From assembly GCF_022647505.1 (NCBI RefSeq), contig NZ_CP071409.1, forward strand, positions 1,488,001 to 1,552,000: a stretch of 64,000 nucleotides of DNA, read 5' to 3'. A model generated the notes under the pieces. That model had not been told where the DNA came from. It was given only the letters and a program-made list of their open reading frames with translations, and did no database searches. This stretch comes from [Pantoea] beijingensis. Lineage in GTDB: Bacteria; Pseudomonadota; Gammaproteobacteria; Enterobacterales; Enterobacteriaceae. Below, piece after piece: positions 1 through 8,378 of the stretch; the stretch's first letter is position 1, and every line of letters begins with the position of its first letter. Both the position numbers and the translations under genes were made by a program.

Positions 1-257
1 TTCAGATCCCTGTGAATTCGCTTAAGGCGATGACGGGTCATGCCTTGGCCGCAGCCAATGCTATTGAACTGGTTGCCATGTGTCTGGAAATACAACACCA
101 GATGGTCTATCCGACGATTAATTACCATCAGATTGATCAAGAGTGTGACCTCGACTATGTGCCTAACGAAGCGAGGGTGGTCTCTATTCGTTCGGCTATC
201 AAATTAAGCAGTGGATTCTCGGGGATCCACAGTGCTGTTGTCCTGCGGACGGTATAA
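1..257 (+). CDS. Ketosynthase alpha (AntD-like), C-terminal end, cut by window start
   Basis: This is the last ~84 residues of a beta-ketoacyl synthase; the reading frame is open to the window edge, so the start lies outside. Visible signatures are the Lys-x-Met-Thr-Gly-His block (KAMTGH, with the catalytic Lys and His of the KAS I/II fold) and the C-terminal SSGFSG strand that replaces the usual FGFGG. The stop is four bases before the next gene, a chain-length-factor-like protein, so the pair forms a KSalpha/KSbeta heterodimer arrangement typical of type II polyketide synthases. In family terms it would carry out decarboxylative Claisen condensations on the ACP-bound chain. The active-site Cys is in the missing part and could not be checked. 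Assignment to an AntD-like KS rests mainly on gene order. Confidence 0.85.
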   Translation, partial: QIPVNSLKAMTGHALAAANAIELVAMCLEIQHQMVYPTINYHQIDQECDLDYVPNEARVVSIRSAIKLSSGFSGIHSAVVLRTV

Positions 258-260
258 ATT

Positions 261-1373
261 ATGAATAAACGCGTTGTTATCACAGGAGTCGGTGCGCTGA
301 GTGCTCTTGGGCATACGATTGATAGCATTTGTGCCAACTCACCTGAACAGAATGGTATTCACCGGCGCGACCCATCGGCATATTTACGCGTCGCTGACTT
401 TGATGGTGCCGGGGTGATAAATGGTCGTTTGAAACGCAAATTGGATAACTTTACGTTTTATGGTTTGTGTGCGGCGGATATGGCGTTGAAAACAAGTAGG
501 GTGCTTGATAACGATATTGATTTATCCAGGATAGGGATATTTGTTGGTAACTGCCTGGGGGGTTGGGGATTTGCCGAGCCGAAAATCAAAAGTCTGCATA
601 CTGAAAGTGTGGAAGCGATGGGGCCATATGTCGCTACCGCTTGGTTCCCTGCTGCCCTGCAAGGACAAATCTCACTGCAATATGGATTAAAAGGATATTC
701 CAAAACGTTTTCGGCCAGCAATGTCGCAGGCTTACAGGCAATTGGTTATGGCGTTGAAGCTATTCAGCACGGGCGCGCTGATGTCATTCTTTGCGGGGCA
801 TCAGAAGATCTTTCAAGCTCGTATATACGCGCAATACTGGACCGTAGCATTGAACCGTGTGAAGGGAAAACCTCGGTGTTTGGAGATGAAACACCGACAG
901 CGTTTAGCGAAGGTGCCGCTTTCTTGGTCTTAGAAGAATATGAAAGTGCCAAAGAAAGAGGTGCAACCATATACTGCGAAGTCAGCGGGTTCGCCGATCA
1001 TTTTTGCGCCGATGGTAAAGATGTCAACTTTGTGCTCAAGAATAATGCATTAAATGCCATCAGCCATCCTGATTCCCCTTATCTATTCTTGACGGATGCT
1101 GCTTTTGAAGCAGAAACCGAAAGTATGAATTGTCTCCACAACGACATCCGGGCACCGCTTTATATCGCTTCTGGCCGTGAGCATTTCGGCAATATGTTTG
1201 CCGTCTCTGGCGTGATGGAAACGGCATGTGCGGCCCAGGATCTCAGTCATGGTGCTACCCATCCCCAGCGCTTTGATGCCTGTGGCGATCTTTCCCTATC
1301 CTTTAATAAAGTGCTGGTTCGTCGAATTAGCAAGCAAGGTAGTGTTTCAACGTTGAGTCTGGCTTCGGTATAA
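261..1373 (+). CDS. Chain-length factor / KSbeta (AntE-like), no active-site Cys
   Basis: This 370-residue thiolase-fold protein begins MNKRVVITGVGALSALG, a typical ketosynthase N terminus. At the nucleophile elbow (residues 150-157, FSASNVAG) Asn154 stands where condensing enzymes have Cys, and the KAS His blocks in the C-terminal half are not recognisable. It is also shorter than a standard KS (~410). These are hallmarks of a chain-length factor, the catalytically inert KSbeta partner that shapes the polyketide tunnel and helps set chain length. Actinobacterial CLFs usually have Gln at this position, so Asn is notable. It follows the KSalpha by 3 nt and precedes the ACP. The order matches antD-antE-antF of Photorhabdus. 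A weaker alternative is an inactive KS paralogue of an aryl-polyene cluster, but the downstream cyclase and hydrolase argue against that. Confidence 0.85.
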   Translation: MNKRVVITGVGALSALGHTIDSICANSPEQNGIHRRDPSAYLRVADFDGAGVINGRLKRKLDNFTFYGLCAADMALKTSRVLDNDIDLSRIGIFVGNCLGGWGFAEPKIKSLHTESVEAMGPYVATAWFPAALQGQISLQYGLKGYSKTFSASNVAGLQAIGYGVEAIQHGRADVILCGASEDLSSSYIRAILDRSIEPCEGKTSVFGDETPTAFSEGAAFLVLEEYESAKERGATIYCEVSGFADHFCADGKDVNFVLKNNALNAISHPDSPYLFLTDAAFEAETESMNCLHNDIRAPLYIASGREHFGNMFAVSGVMETACAAQDLSHGATHPQRFDACGDLSLSFNKVLVRRISKQGSVSTLSLASV

Positions 1374-1468
1374 GCCAGTTCAGGTAGTTGTGATCTTTTT
1401 AGCCTTTAAAGCCACATTACGGTTGGCTGCTTAAGATATATCAATGATTAGTAACAGGAGAGTAAATA

Positions 1469-1726
1469 ATGCAAGACCCAATCTTTGTACAACTTAAAGC
1501 ACTCATTTCGGCTTATATCGACGTCGCGGAAGATGAATTGGATATGAATGCTGATCTCGATTTGGTGTATGACATGGACTCGACTGAAATGACCGAGTTT
1601 GCAAAAGAAGTTGAAAATAAATTTGGCATCCCAGCCTTGAAGTCTGAGCGTAGCTCTTGGGAGAGTGGTCAGGCGATTTATGCGTTTATCCTTGCCAGGC
1701 AGGCGGATAACCGCGTTTGCGCCTAG
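1469..1726 (+). CDS. Acyl carrier protein (AntF-like)
   Basis: An 85-residue acidic protein of ACP size. The phosphopantetheine attachment motif is DMDST with Ser38, where most ACPs have DSL, so the residue after Ser is Thr. It begins 8 nt after a good AGGAG ribosome-binding site and follows the chain-length factor after 95 nt. In a type II system it carries the growing poly-beta-ketone between KS/CLF, cyclase and hydrolase. No phosphopantetheinyl transferase gene is in view to activate it. If the cluster is arranged like Photorhabdus ant, that gene (antB) would lie upstream of this window. Identification as an ACP is firm; the assignment to anthraquinone-type synthesis is by context. Confidence 0.88.
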   Translation: MQDPIFVQLKALISAYIDVAEDELDMNADLDLVYDMDSTEMTEFAKEVENKFGIPALKSERSSWESGQAIYAFILARQADNRVCA

Positions 1727-1756
1727 GGCTGATATCATTCTGCATGGAGGCTTTTT

Positions 1757-3319
1757 ATGAAGCTCATTTGGTTGTTTCAGAATGCTGATGATGTCATGAG
1801 TAATAAAACGGCATTTGTGACGCCCAATCGAACCTATACCTATGGTGATATTTGCAAGGCCGTGGCACACACCATTCATAACTTGAGGCATTTGGGCGTG
1901 CGGCGCGGACAGCAAGTGGTGTTGATCCCTGAACATGACGAAAGCGCCGTCGTATTTATGGCTGCTGCCAGTGCGATTGGTATTCAGATTGTCATGCCGT
2001 ATAACCTGCAAAATGCGGCGATATTGGAGTGGGCGAATATTATCCAGGCAGTAAACCCTGACCATGTGGTTTATCTGCGCCGGGATAAGGCTGTAGAAGA
2101 ATTACAACAGGTAGTGGTTGAAGGCACCCACATTATAGAATTGAGTGCATTTGTTGGGCATGGCGGAGAAAACGACGAAGATATTATCGATATTGTTGTT
2201 GAAAGTCCTGATCCGGTCGAAAATTTCTTAGTGTTATTTACCAGTGGTACCACTGGTAAAGCCAAAGCCGTCAGTATTTCAGAATCGCTGGTCTGCAAGC
2301 GCGTAGCTTCTGTATCGAGACAGTTAAAATTTAGCGCAGATGCCCGTATTTTCATGTCTGGCTTAATGAATAACACGACGGGGGTTATTTTCTCTTTCGG
2401 CGCTTTGTTGCATGACGCCACACTCGTTTTTCCTCATGGTAGGGTGATGGAGCAATGGCCGCAGCAAGTTGAGCACCATCAAATTACTCACATGATGCTA
2501 CGGCCGGTTGCACTGCGTCGATTTGTGGAAGGGGCACGAGAGTGTGGTGCTGATTTGAGTAGTCTGCGCGTTATGGCCTATGGCGCGGCGGCACTGCCGA
2601 AAAAACTTCTCGAAGAAGCCAGAGTGCTTATTCCTTGCGAGTGGGCACAGGGGTATGGCCTAAGTGAAACATTTGGCCCGTTTTGTTGGTTGACCGAAGA
2701 CGACCATCAACGAAAGCTCTATGAACAATATATCTATTGTGTTGGACGGCCCGACGATTCCCTGGACGTATCATTGCATTTTTCTGATGCTGCGCAAAAC
2801 AGCGTTGGGGAGGTGGTATTACGTGGGACTGGCTTGATGGCAGGATATTTTGATATTGCGTCGGATCAGGTTCAACCGGTCGGTGAGTATTTCCATACGG
2901 GTGACTATGGCCATTTTTCAAATAATGGGGAACTGATCCTTAAGGGGCGAATCAGCAATACTATTTTGAGCAAGAATGGCCACCGTATCTACCCAGAAGA
3001 GGTTGAAAGTGTCGTCGCAGAGATAGTGGGGGTGAAGGAAGTCTTGCTGCTGAGCATTCCGACGGCTAATAACCTGGGTAATACACCGGTTGTCTGTATC
3101 TATGGCCCACTGACTCAGGAGAGCGATGAGGTCATTGGCCGGGCTGTTTCGACGCAGCTTGCTATACAACTCAGCGAGGAGAAATGGCCCGATTATGTGT
3201 TCCCGAGCCGTTTCCCTTTCCCCAAGAGTAGCAATGATAAAATAATTAAAGGCGAAGTGCTAAAAGGCATTGATACAACAGCATTAATTCCGGTTTCTGT
3301 CATGGAGGACACAGCATGA
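1757..3319 (+). CDS. AMP-forming acyl-CoA ligase family protein (AntG-like)
   Basis: A 520-residue ANL-superfamily adenylating enzyme. The P-loop-like A3 motif TSGTTGKAK lies near residue 163, the GYGLSE motif of the adenine pocket in the middle, HTGDYG (A7) and KGRISNTILSKNGHRIYPEEVE (read in two parts, A8 and hinge) towards the end, and a C-terminal SSNDKIIKGE that contains the A10-type Lys. A GGAGG site precedes the ATG. It ends with ATGA overlap into the cyclase gene, so the two are translationally coupled. The equivalent AntG of Photorhabdus is annotated as a CoA ligase and is thought to act with the ACP or hydrolase during chain processing. The true substrate (acyl-ACP, malonate or released acid) cannot be read from sequence. 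Confidence 0.85.
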   Translation: MKLIWLFQNADDVMSNKTAFVTPNRTYTYGDICKAVAHTIHNLRHLGVRRGQQVVLIPEHDESAVVFMAAASAIGIQIVMPYNLQNAAILEWANIIQAVNPDHVVYLRRDKAVEELQQVVVEGTHIIELSAFVGHGGENDEDIIDIVVESPDPVENFLVLFTSGTTGKAKAVSISESLVCKRVASVSRQLKFSADARIFMSGLMNNTTGVIFSFGALLHDATLVFPHGRVMEQWPQQVEHHQITHMMLRPVALRRFVEGARECGADLSSLRVMAYGAAALPKKLLEEARVLIPCEWAQGYGLSETFGPFCWLTEDDHQRKLYEQYIYCVGRPDDSLDVSLHFSDAAQNSVGEVVLRGTGLMAGYFDIASDQVQPVGEYFHTGDYGHFSNNGELILKGRISNTILSKNGHRIYPEEVESVVAEIVGVKEVLLLSIPTANNLGNTPVVCIYGPLTQESDEVIGRAVSTQLAIQLSEEKWPDYVFPSRFPFPKSSNDKIIKGEVLKGIDTTALIPVSVMEDTA

Positions 3320-4752
3320 AATATACACAAGCGAATTCAGTAATTTGTAATGCACCGCAAGCTACGGTTTATTCCCTGATCTGCAACTCTCAGCAGTGGC
3401 CGCAGCTTTTTGAACCTTGTATTGCAGTGGAAACGTTGGCCCGTAATGAGAGAGAGGAACAGATACGGGTAACCGCCCTGGTCGGTGGTGAGCAAATGAC
3501 TTGGGAATCACGGCGGGTATTTCGTAAAGAAATTTATGGTATCGACTCTACGATCGTGAAGCCCATGTTGTTCGTTAAAAATATGTCTACTACCTGGCGG
3601 GTGATCGCACTCAACCAAACTCAGAGTCTGATTGTATTGGAACATGATTATACTCTTGTTGATGAGGTTCCTGAGCACCTTGACGAGGTAACCACGCGTG
3701 AGCAAGCGGCGACATTTGTTGCTAATGCGATAGAAGCTAACTCCACTAAAGAGCTGGGCAACATCAGGGACGCAGTGCAGAGACCAGATTCTGTTGCACA
3801 GCGATCGACTTCGCATTCTATCATTTGTGAGGCCTCGGCCGCGGAGGTGTACGGTACTATTGCCGATGTAAGTAATTGGCCAAAGATTTTTGATGCCTGT
3901 ATCTCGGCCGTGGTACAGGAACGTGCGGGGAATGCTGAATGCGTGCGAATTGAAGCTTGGCAAAATGGTCTGGCGGTGGGTTGGGATACGCAGCGTAGCT
4001 ATTTTGATGACATTTTCAGAATTGACTTTTTCCTTCCTGTCCCAATGCCATTCCTAAAGGAAATGAGCGGCCAATGGCGAGTTATCCCACTCGATGAGCG
4101 GCGCTGTATTCTAAATGTTACTCGGGATTTTGCACTGCTTGATGATATTTCAGATATACGTGTAGATATCACTACGCATGAACAGGCAAGCGAGTTAATT
4201 AATCGCTTTATTGATGATAATGCGGGGAGTGAAATGTTGGCGGTTAAAGAGTTTGTGGAAAAAAAGGATACGACACTATCGTCTTTTACTACCCATTACT
4301 CATTACCCTTTGCTCCTGAAGAGTTTTACTCTCTCTTATCTGATATCCGTCAATGGCCAGATATCTTGCCTCATTGTAATGATGTAAAGGTTATTTATGA
4401 GGATACTAAATATCAGGAGTTTGTGATGGAGATTATCGGGGCTGGTGGTAATGAGCATTTCCGAAGCATTCGGCAATGCGATCGTGATACGCTGACAATT
4501 TCGTATTTCCAGCCTGAACCTCCTGCGATGCTGAAAACCCATAGTGGCCGCTGGCTGGCCCGTGCCACCGCCAATGGCACTGAACTTATTGCTGAACACT
4601 CGGTGCATATAGATCCTGAACGTTGCGGTGTCTTGTTTTCTGATGATGATATTCAGCGTAATAAGCAACGCATCAAGGCCTTGATCATGAAAAATAGCCA
4701 GGCAACGGTCGATGCGTGTTGTCACTGGTTGCTCAACAGGAGGGCAGCATGA
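3316..4752 (+). CDS. Three-domain SRPBCC aromatase/cyclase (AntH-like)
   Basis: A 478-residue protein built of three tandem START/SRPBCC (polyketide cyclase) domains, roughly residues 1-155, 160-315 and 320-478. Each repeat opens with a hydrophobic strand and a helix with a [ST]-x-[IL]-x-[DN]-x-x-x-WP pattern (NSQQWP, DVSNWP, DIRQWP). Each has a Trp- or Arg-rich central strand (TWRVI, QWRVI, RWLAR) and ends in a long C-terminal helix. Aromatase/cyclases of this fold direct the first-ring cyclisation and aromatisation of ACP-bound polyketides; known actinobacterial forms have one or two domains. The ATG overlaps the ligase stop (ATGA), and its own stop overlaps the next ATG. The position matches antH of Photorhabdus. 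Which domains are catalytic is unknown; the first repeat has drifted most by eye. Confidence 0.82.
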   Translation: MKYTQANSVICNAPQATVYSLICNSQQWPQLFEPCIAVETLARNEREEQIRVTALVGGEQMTWESRRVFRKEIYGIDSTIVKPMLFVKNMSTTWRVIALNQTQSLIVLEHDYTLVDEVPEHLDEVTTREQAATFVANAIEANSTKELGNIRDAVQRPDSVAQRSTSHSIICEASAAEVYGTIADVSNWPKIFDACISAVVQERAGNAECVRIEAWQNGLAVGWDTQRSYFDDIFRIDFFLPVPMPFLKEMSGQWRVIPLDERRCILNVTRDFALLDDISDIRVDITTHEQASELINRFIDDNAGSEMLAVKEFVEKKDTTLSSFTTHYSLPFAPEEFYSLLSDIRQWPDILPHCNDVKVIYEDTKYQEFVMEIIGAGGNEHFRSIRQCDRDTLTISYFQPEPPAMLKTHSGRWLARATANGTELIAEHSVHIDPERCGVLFSDDDIQRNKQRIKALIMKNSQATVDACCHWLLNRRAA

Positions 4753-5894
4753 AGCCAGCCCTTAAACCGGCTCGCCTGCCTGAGCCTTTGTATCGCCTGT
4801 GCGCCTATTTCTTGCCACGACTCATGTTCTTGCGTTCGGAACATGGGGCGCAGATCCATTGGGGTGACATTGCGATCGCTCTGCAAGACTTCCCGGCCGA
4901 GTTACAGGATCTTGGTTCAGCTGAGTTTTGGCAAGAGTGGATGCAACGCTGGAGTCGGTTGGGCCATGACTATGTCACTCTGGCAAATGAAAGCTGCTCG
5001 GTCGCTGGTGCCAGTTCGGCATGGCGCAGCGCAGCGGCGTGTTTTCACTGGGCAGAGTTTATGTATTTCTCCGATCCCGTGTGGAAAACGCAGATGCGCC
5101 AGAGGGTGAAAGAGTGTTTTATGCGGAGTCTGGAACATACGGAACTGTCGTTGTGTTCAGGGGAGTTTATGCATGGCGAGGTGCGGATTCCCTATTATCT
5201 GGTTCTGCCCGCCCAAAAAGTCGTTAGTGAAACCGCCTGGCCATGTGTGATTCTGTCTAATGGATTGGATTCGGTGACAGAAGTGGAGGTATTCGCCTTT
5301 GCTGAACAATTTCTTGCTCGTGGTATCGCGGTCTTTATGTTTGATGGGCCAGGGCAAGGGATCAATGTCGGTTGCAATCCTATTGATATGCAGTTTGAAA
5401 CCGTAGTGCAGCAGATTATTACGCGCTTGAAGACTGAACCTGCCGTAGACACTGACAGACTGGGTTTTTTTGGTATCAGCTTCGGTGGTTATCTTGCGCT
5501 ACGTGTTGCTCGCTACCTGGGGCAACAGTTTCAGGCTGTGGTCAATTTATCGGGTGGGCCACGCCTCTCACCTTACGTCACGCTGCCCCGCCGGCTGAAA
5601 GAGGATTTCCGTTATGCTTTTATGGGGGGCGATGCCATTGAAATGCAGAATATTTTCGACCAGCTAGCTCTGACCGTACAGGAGCAAAGTACGACGGACA
5701 TTTTGTCAATTCATGGTGCGCTGGATGATATATTTCCGGTGGCGGCGTTAGAGGATATGCACCAGGCTTTGGGAGATCAACACCCGCTTAAAGTCTACCC
5801 ATCGGAGGCGCATGTTTGTCTGAATTATATTAATCAATATAGTATTGAGGTTGCTGATTGGCTAGCACAGAAGTTGGCTAAGTCCGTTGGTTAA
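4749..5894 (+). CDS. Alpha/beta hydrolase, chain-release or chain-shortening enzyme (AntI-like)
   Basis: A 381-residue FrsA/dienelactone-type alpha/beta hydrolase. The ATG at 4749 is chosen over an upstream in-frame start because AGGAGGG lies just before it and ATGA overlaps the cyclase stop. The nucleophile elbow is GISFGG with Ser244. Asp326 or Asp327 in HGALDD and His355 in SEAHV complete a plausible triad, and FDGPGQG (198-204) is the oxyanion-side motif. The N-terminal ~150 residues are a helical lid. In the Photorhabdus anthraquinone pathway, AntI at this position cleaves a C-C bond of the cyclised octaketide to give a heptaketide anthraquinone (known for that family). The same role is inferred here from gene order and fold. 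Confidence 0.82.
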   Translation: MKPALKPARLPEPLYRLCAYFLPRLMFLRSEHGAQIHWGDIAIALQDFPAELQDLGSAEFWQEWMQRWSRLGHDYVTLANESCSVAGASSAWRSAAACFHWAEFMYFSDPVWKTQMRQRVKECFMRSLEHTELSLCSGEFMHGEVRIPYYLVLPAQKVVSETAWPCVILSNGLDSVTEVEVFAFAEQFLARGIAVFMFDGPGQGINVGCNPIDMQFETVVQQIITRLKTEPAVDTDRLGFFGISFGGYLALRVARYLGQQFQAVVNLSGGPRLSPYVTLPRRLKEDFRYAFMGGDAIEMQNIFDQLALTVQEQSTTDILSIHGALDDIFPVAALEDMHQALGDQHPLKVYPSEAHVCLNYINQYSIEVADWLAQKLAKSVG

Positions 5895-6008
5895 TCGAGA
5901 AATTTTCATTCTAACCTATCATGCGGTTCGGCTTTTTATTTTTTGCATCTAAAGATTATTTTTATTTAATTATGGTCTTCTCTGTATATTAATTTTTTGG
6001 TGAGAGAA

Positions 6009-7205
6009 ATGAATCATTTTACAAAAACTCGATTTGCTCTGATTTATTTCAGCATGTTTTCCTTTATTGGAATACACATGCCATTTTGGCCAGTATGGCT
6101 GGAGTATAAAGGTATTTCCCCATCAGGTATTGCCGTCCTAACGGCATTATCATTTGCCTTGAAAATTGTTTTTACCCCGGCGGTATCAAAAATTGTCGAT
6201 CGCTCTGGGCAGCGACGGGAGGCAGTCATTATTCTGGCCTGTGGGCTTTTCGCCAGCATAATAATATTTTCTCAAACGGACAGTTTTATTCCTATCCTGT
6301 TGTTGACGATATTGAGTTTTGCCTGTTGGTCACCAGTTATGTCACTGACTGAGAGTTTGGCTACGGTAGCGTCCAGAGAGCAAAAGTTTGATTACGGAAA
6401 AGTGCGACTTTGGGGCTCGGTCGGGTTTATGGCTGTGGCTATATTTTCAGGTAAATTGTTGGAGCGCTTTGGTGAGCCTGCTCTGCTATGGTCTATTTGC
6501 GGCGTGGCTGGCCTGTTGTTCATTTCCTCATGTCTGCTGCCAAAAGTTCCTGTGTCGATGGTAAAGAATCAGGATGTTAATACCTCTGTCTTTTTCAGAA
6601 GTAAGTGGTTTGTCTGTTTCTTGATCGCGGCCACTCTAATTCAGGGCAGCCATGCTGCATATTATACTTTCGGTTCCATTCACTGGCGTACTGAAGGATT
6701 GTCGGATCAAATCATCGGGATACTTTGGGGTAGCAGCGTGGCGGGGGAGGTGATGGTATTCGCCTTTGGGCGGTTGCTGCTCTCCCGATTAGGCTCTATT
6801 AATGTATTAGCTATCGGCGGAGCTGCAGCGGCATTACGCTGGCTGGTGATCGGCAGTACCGATGATCTGTTTTGGCTGTTGATTGCACAATGCTTACATG
6901 CATTGTCCTTTGGCGCCAGTCATTTTGCCGCGATGCAAATTATTACTGATAGAGTAGATGCCTCGTTGTCATCAACGGCACAAGGTATTTATTCCGCCTT
7001 TTCTATGGGGCTTGGTATGGGGGTGTTTGTACTGCTCTCTGGGCCGCTCTATGCATCTCTGTTGGGCGGTACGTTTTACGTCATGTCTGCTGTGTCGCTC
7101 TTGGGTACAGCCTTTTTGCTGCTGCTGAGATCGGCGCAGATGAATAAAATTTCACTCAGTAATCCCCCTCAGACCACGGAACAGGTGACACCTGGTACTG
7201 CTTGA
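6009..7205 (+). CDS. MFS transporter, HcaT/phenylpropionate-permease-like
   Basis: A 398-residue integral membrane protein with about 12 hydrophobic segments. The ATG at 6009 is preferred to an in-frame TTG at 5997 because GGTGAGAG sits at the right distance. The N terminus (FALIYFSMFSFIGIHMPFWP) and the pair of half-domains resemble the MFS_1-like family that includes the 3-phenylpropionate permease HcaT and LacY-like proteins. It lies 114 nt after the hydrolase in the same direction and 33 nt before the reductase. By context it probably exports or imports the aromatic product of the polyketide cluster; family membership alone does not fix direction. No equivalent is part of the core Photorhabdus ant set as I recall it. 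Confidence 0.8.
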   Translation: MNHFTKTRFALIYFSMFSFIGIHMPFWPVWLEYKGISPSGIAVLTALSFALKIVFTPAVSKIVDRSGQRREAVIILACGLFASIIIFSQTDSFIPILLLTILSFACWSPVMSLTESLATVASREQKFDYGKVRLWGSVGFMAVAIFSGKLLERFGEPALLWSICGVAGLLFISSCLLPKVPVSMVKNQDVNTSVFFRSKWFVCFLIAATLIQGSHAAYYTFGSIHWRTEGLSDQIIGILWGSSVAGEVMVFAFGRLLLSRLGSINVLAIGGAAAALRWLVIGSTDDLFWLLIAQCLHALSFGASHFAAMQIITDRVDASLSSTAQGIYSAFSMGLGMGVFVLLSGPLYASLLGGTFYVMSAVSLLGTAFLLLLRSAQMNKISLSNPPQTTEQVTPGTA

Positions 7206-7238
7206 AGCTTTTAACATTGACTAATAAGGAATAAAGGT

Positions 7239-7982
7239 ATGACATTACAAAAAACGGATAAAAAAGTAGCGCTTGTTACCGGCGGTTCTGGCGGTATTGG
7301 CAGTGAGCTGGTGCGCCGCCTGGCAGCAACCGGGATATCTGTCGTATTTACCTATGCGACAGCAGAAAAGGAAGCCAGTAATGTTGTTGCCTCAATTAAA
7401 GCCAATGGAGGAGAGGCGAACGCCATTCATGCCGATATCAGCCAACTGGATGATATCGCCGCTCTGTTCCATTTTGTCCAGGATCAATATGGGCAGCTTG
7501 ATTATGTTATTAATAACGCGGGCGTGATTGTGCCCGGCCCTATAGCGGGGGTTACCAATGAACTGTATGAAAAAGTGTTTGATGTCAATGTGCGTGGAGC
7601 CTTGTTCATACTGCAAGAGGCGGCAACCCTACTGCGTAATGGGGGGCGTATTATCAATATCTCATCAACAATGGTAGCCGCACCGATTGCTGGTTCCGCA
7701 CTCTACGCTGCGAGCAAGGCAGCATTGGAGTTGTTTAGTCGAGTTTTGGCAAAGGAAGTAGGTGCCAGAGATATTACCGTTAATAGCTTAAGACTTGGTG
7801 CCACTATACCGGGAATGTTTGCTAAAGCCCCACCAGAGCGGCAAGCGGCTTTTGCCGCAGCATCGCCATTTAATCGTCTTGGAGCGCCACAGGATGTCGC
7901 AGATGTCGTGGCTTTCTTGTTGAGTGAGGGAGGGCGCTGGATCACCGGGCAGACTATTACCGTTGATGGTGGTGCGACCTGA
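7239..7982 (+). CDS. Short-chain dehydrogenase/reductase, candidate polyketide ketoreductase
   Basis: A 247-residue classical SDR. The cofactor motif TGGSGGIG is at residues 14-21, NNAG at 92-95, and the catalytic Ser142/143, Tyr156 and Lys160 are in the expected spacing (YAASK). The C terminus GQTITVDGGAT is typical of FabG-like enzymes. It is the last gene of the polyketide block, 33 nt after the transporter, behind an AAGGA site. In type II pathways a ketoreductase reduces one carbonyl (often C9) before ring closure. In Photorhabdus the ketoreductase gene antA is at the opposite end of the cluster, so this enzyme may be that function relocated or an additional tailoring reductase. The Rossmann glycine pattern suggests NAD(P)H, but preference was not determined. 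Confidence 0.85.
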   Translation: MTLQKTDKKVALVTGGSGGIGSELVRRLAATGISVVFTYATAEKEASNVVASIKANGGEANAIHADISQLDDIAALFHFVQDQYGQLDYVINNAGVIVPGPIAGVTNELYEKVFDVNVRGALFILQEAATLLRNGGRIINISSTMVAAPIAGSALYAASKAALELFSRVLAKEVGARDITVNSLRLGATIPGMFAKAPPERQAAFAAASPFNRLGAPQDVADVVAFLLSEGGRWITGQTITVDGGAT

Positions 7983-8124
7983 TATAAACCAGGCCCACAT
8001 TATTAATCAGCGCAGCGGCTCTTTGCTGCTGTGCTGAGTTAGCTTAATCGCCTAAGACTGTTCCATCGATATTCTGTATTTTTTTAAAAGCAACACTTAA
8101 GATTTCGGTGCGGGTATAGTTTGA

Positions 8125-8319
8125 GTAAAAAGTGCTGCTGTAAATGAAGGCGATTATACTTTTTATTATCAGGGTAAAATTAATAATAAGTTAAGAATGC
8201 AAGTCAAAAAATGTAATTCTAGTGTTTAATCTGTTGTTGGATTATTAAATGATTTCTATTTAACTTTGTCTGTAAAAGAAATTGACAATCAAAGTTACGT
8301 TCTTGACGGCAATATGTAA
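8125..8319 (+). pseudogene. Unidentified coding relic, one in-frame stop
   Basis: One frame reads as protein-like sequence for 65 codons, interrupted only by TAA at 8227-8229. The first half contains EGDYTFYYQGK and the second DFYLTLSVKEIDNQSYVL. A TGA closes the frame immediately upstream at 8122-8124. Amino-acid composition (alternating aromatic and polar residues) is that of a small beta-rich protein rather than random translation. I do not recognise the family. It could also be a chance open stretch; the constant frame across the stop is the main argument for a relic. Confidence 0.4.
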
Positions 8320-8378
8320 GGGAATTCCAGTTTAGTTACAGGTGTTAGCAATTAAGCTTTCAAGCTTGATTGGTTAAA

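Noticed and set aside
1..1373. Aryl-polyene (APE) cluster
   Set aside because: APE loci also have KS/CLF pairs and ACPs, but the three-domain aromatase/cyclase, CoA ligase and AntI-like hydrolase, and the absence of dehydratase and ammonia-lyase genes, fit an aromatic type II system better.
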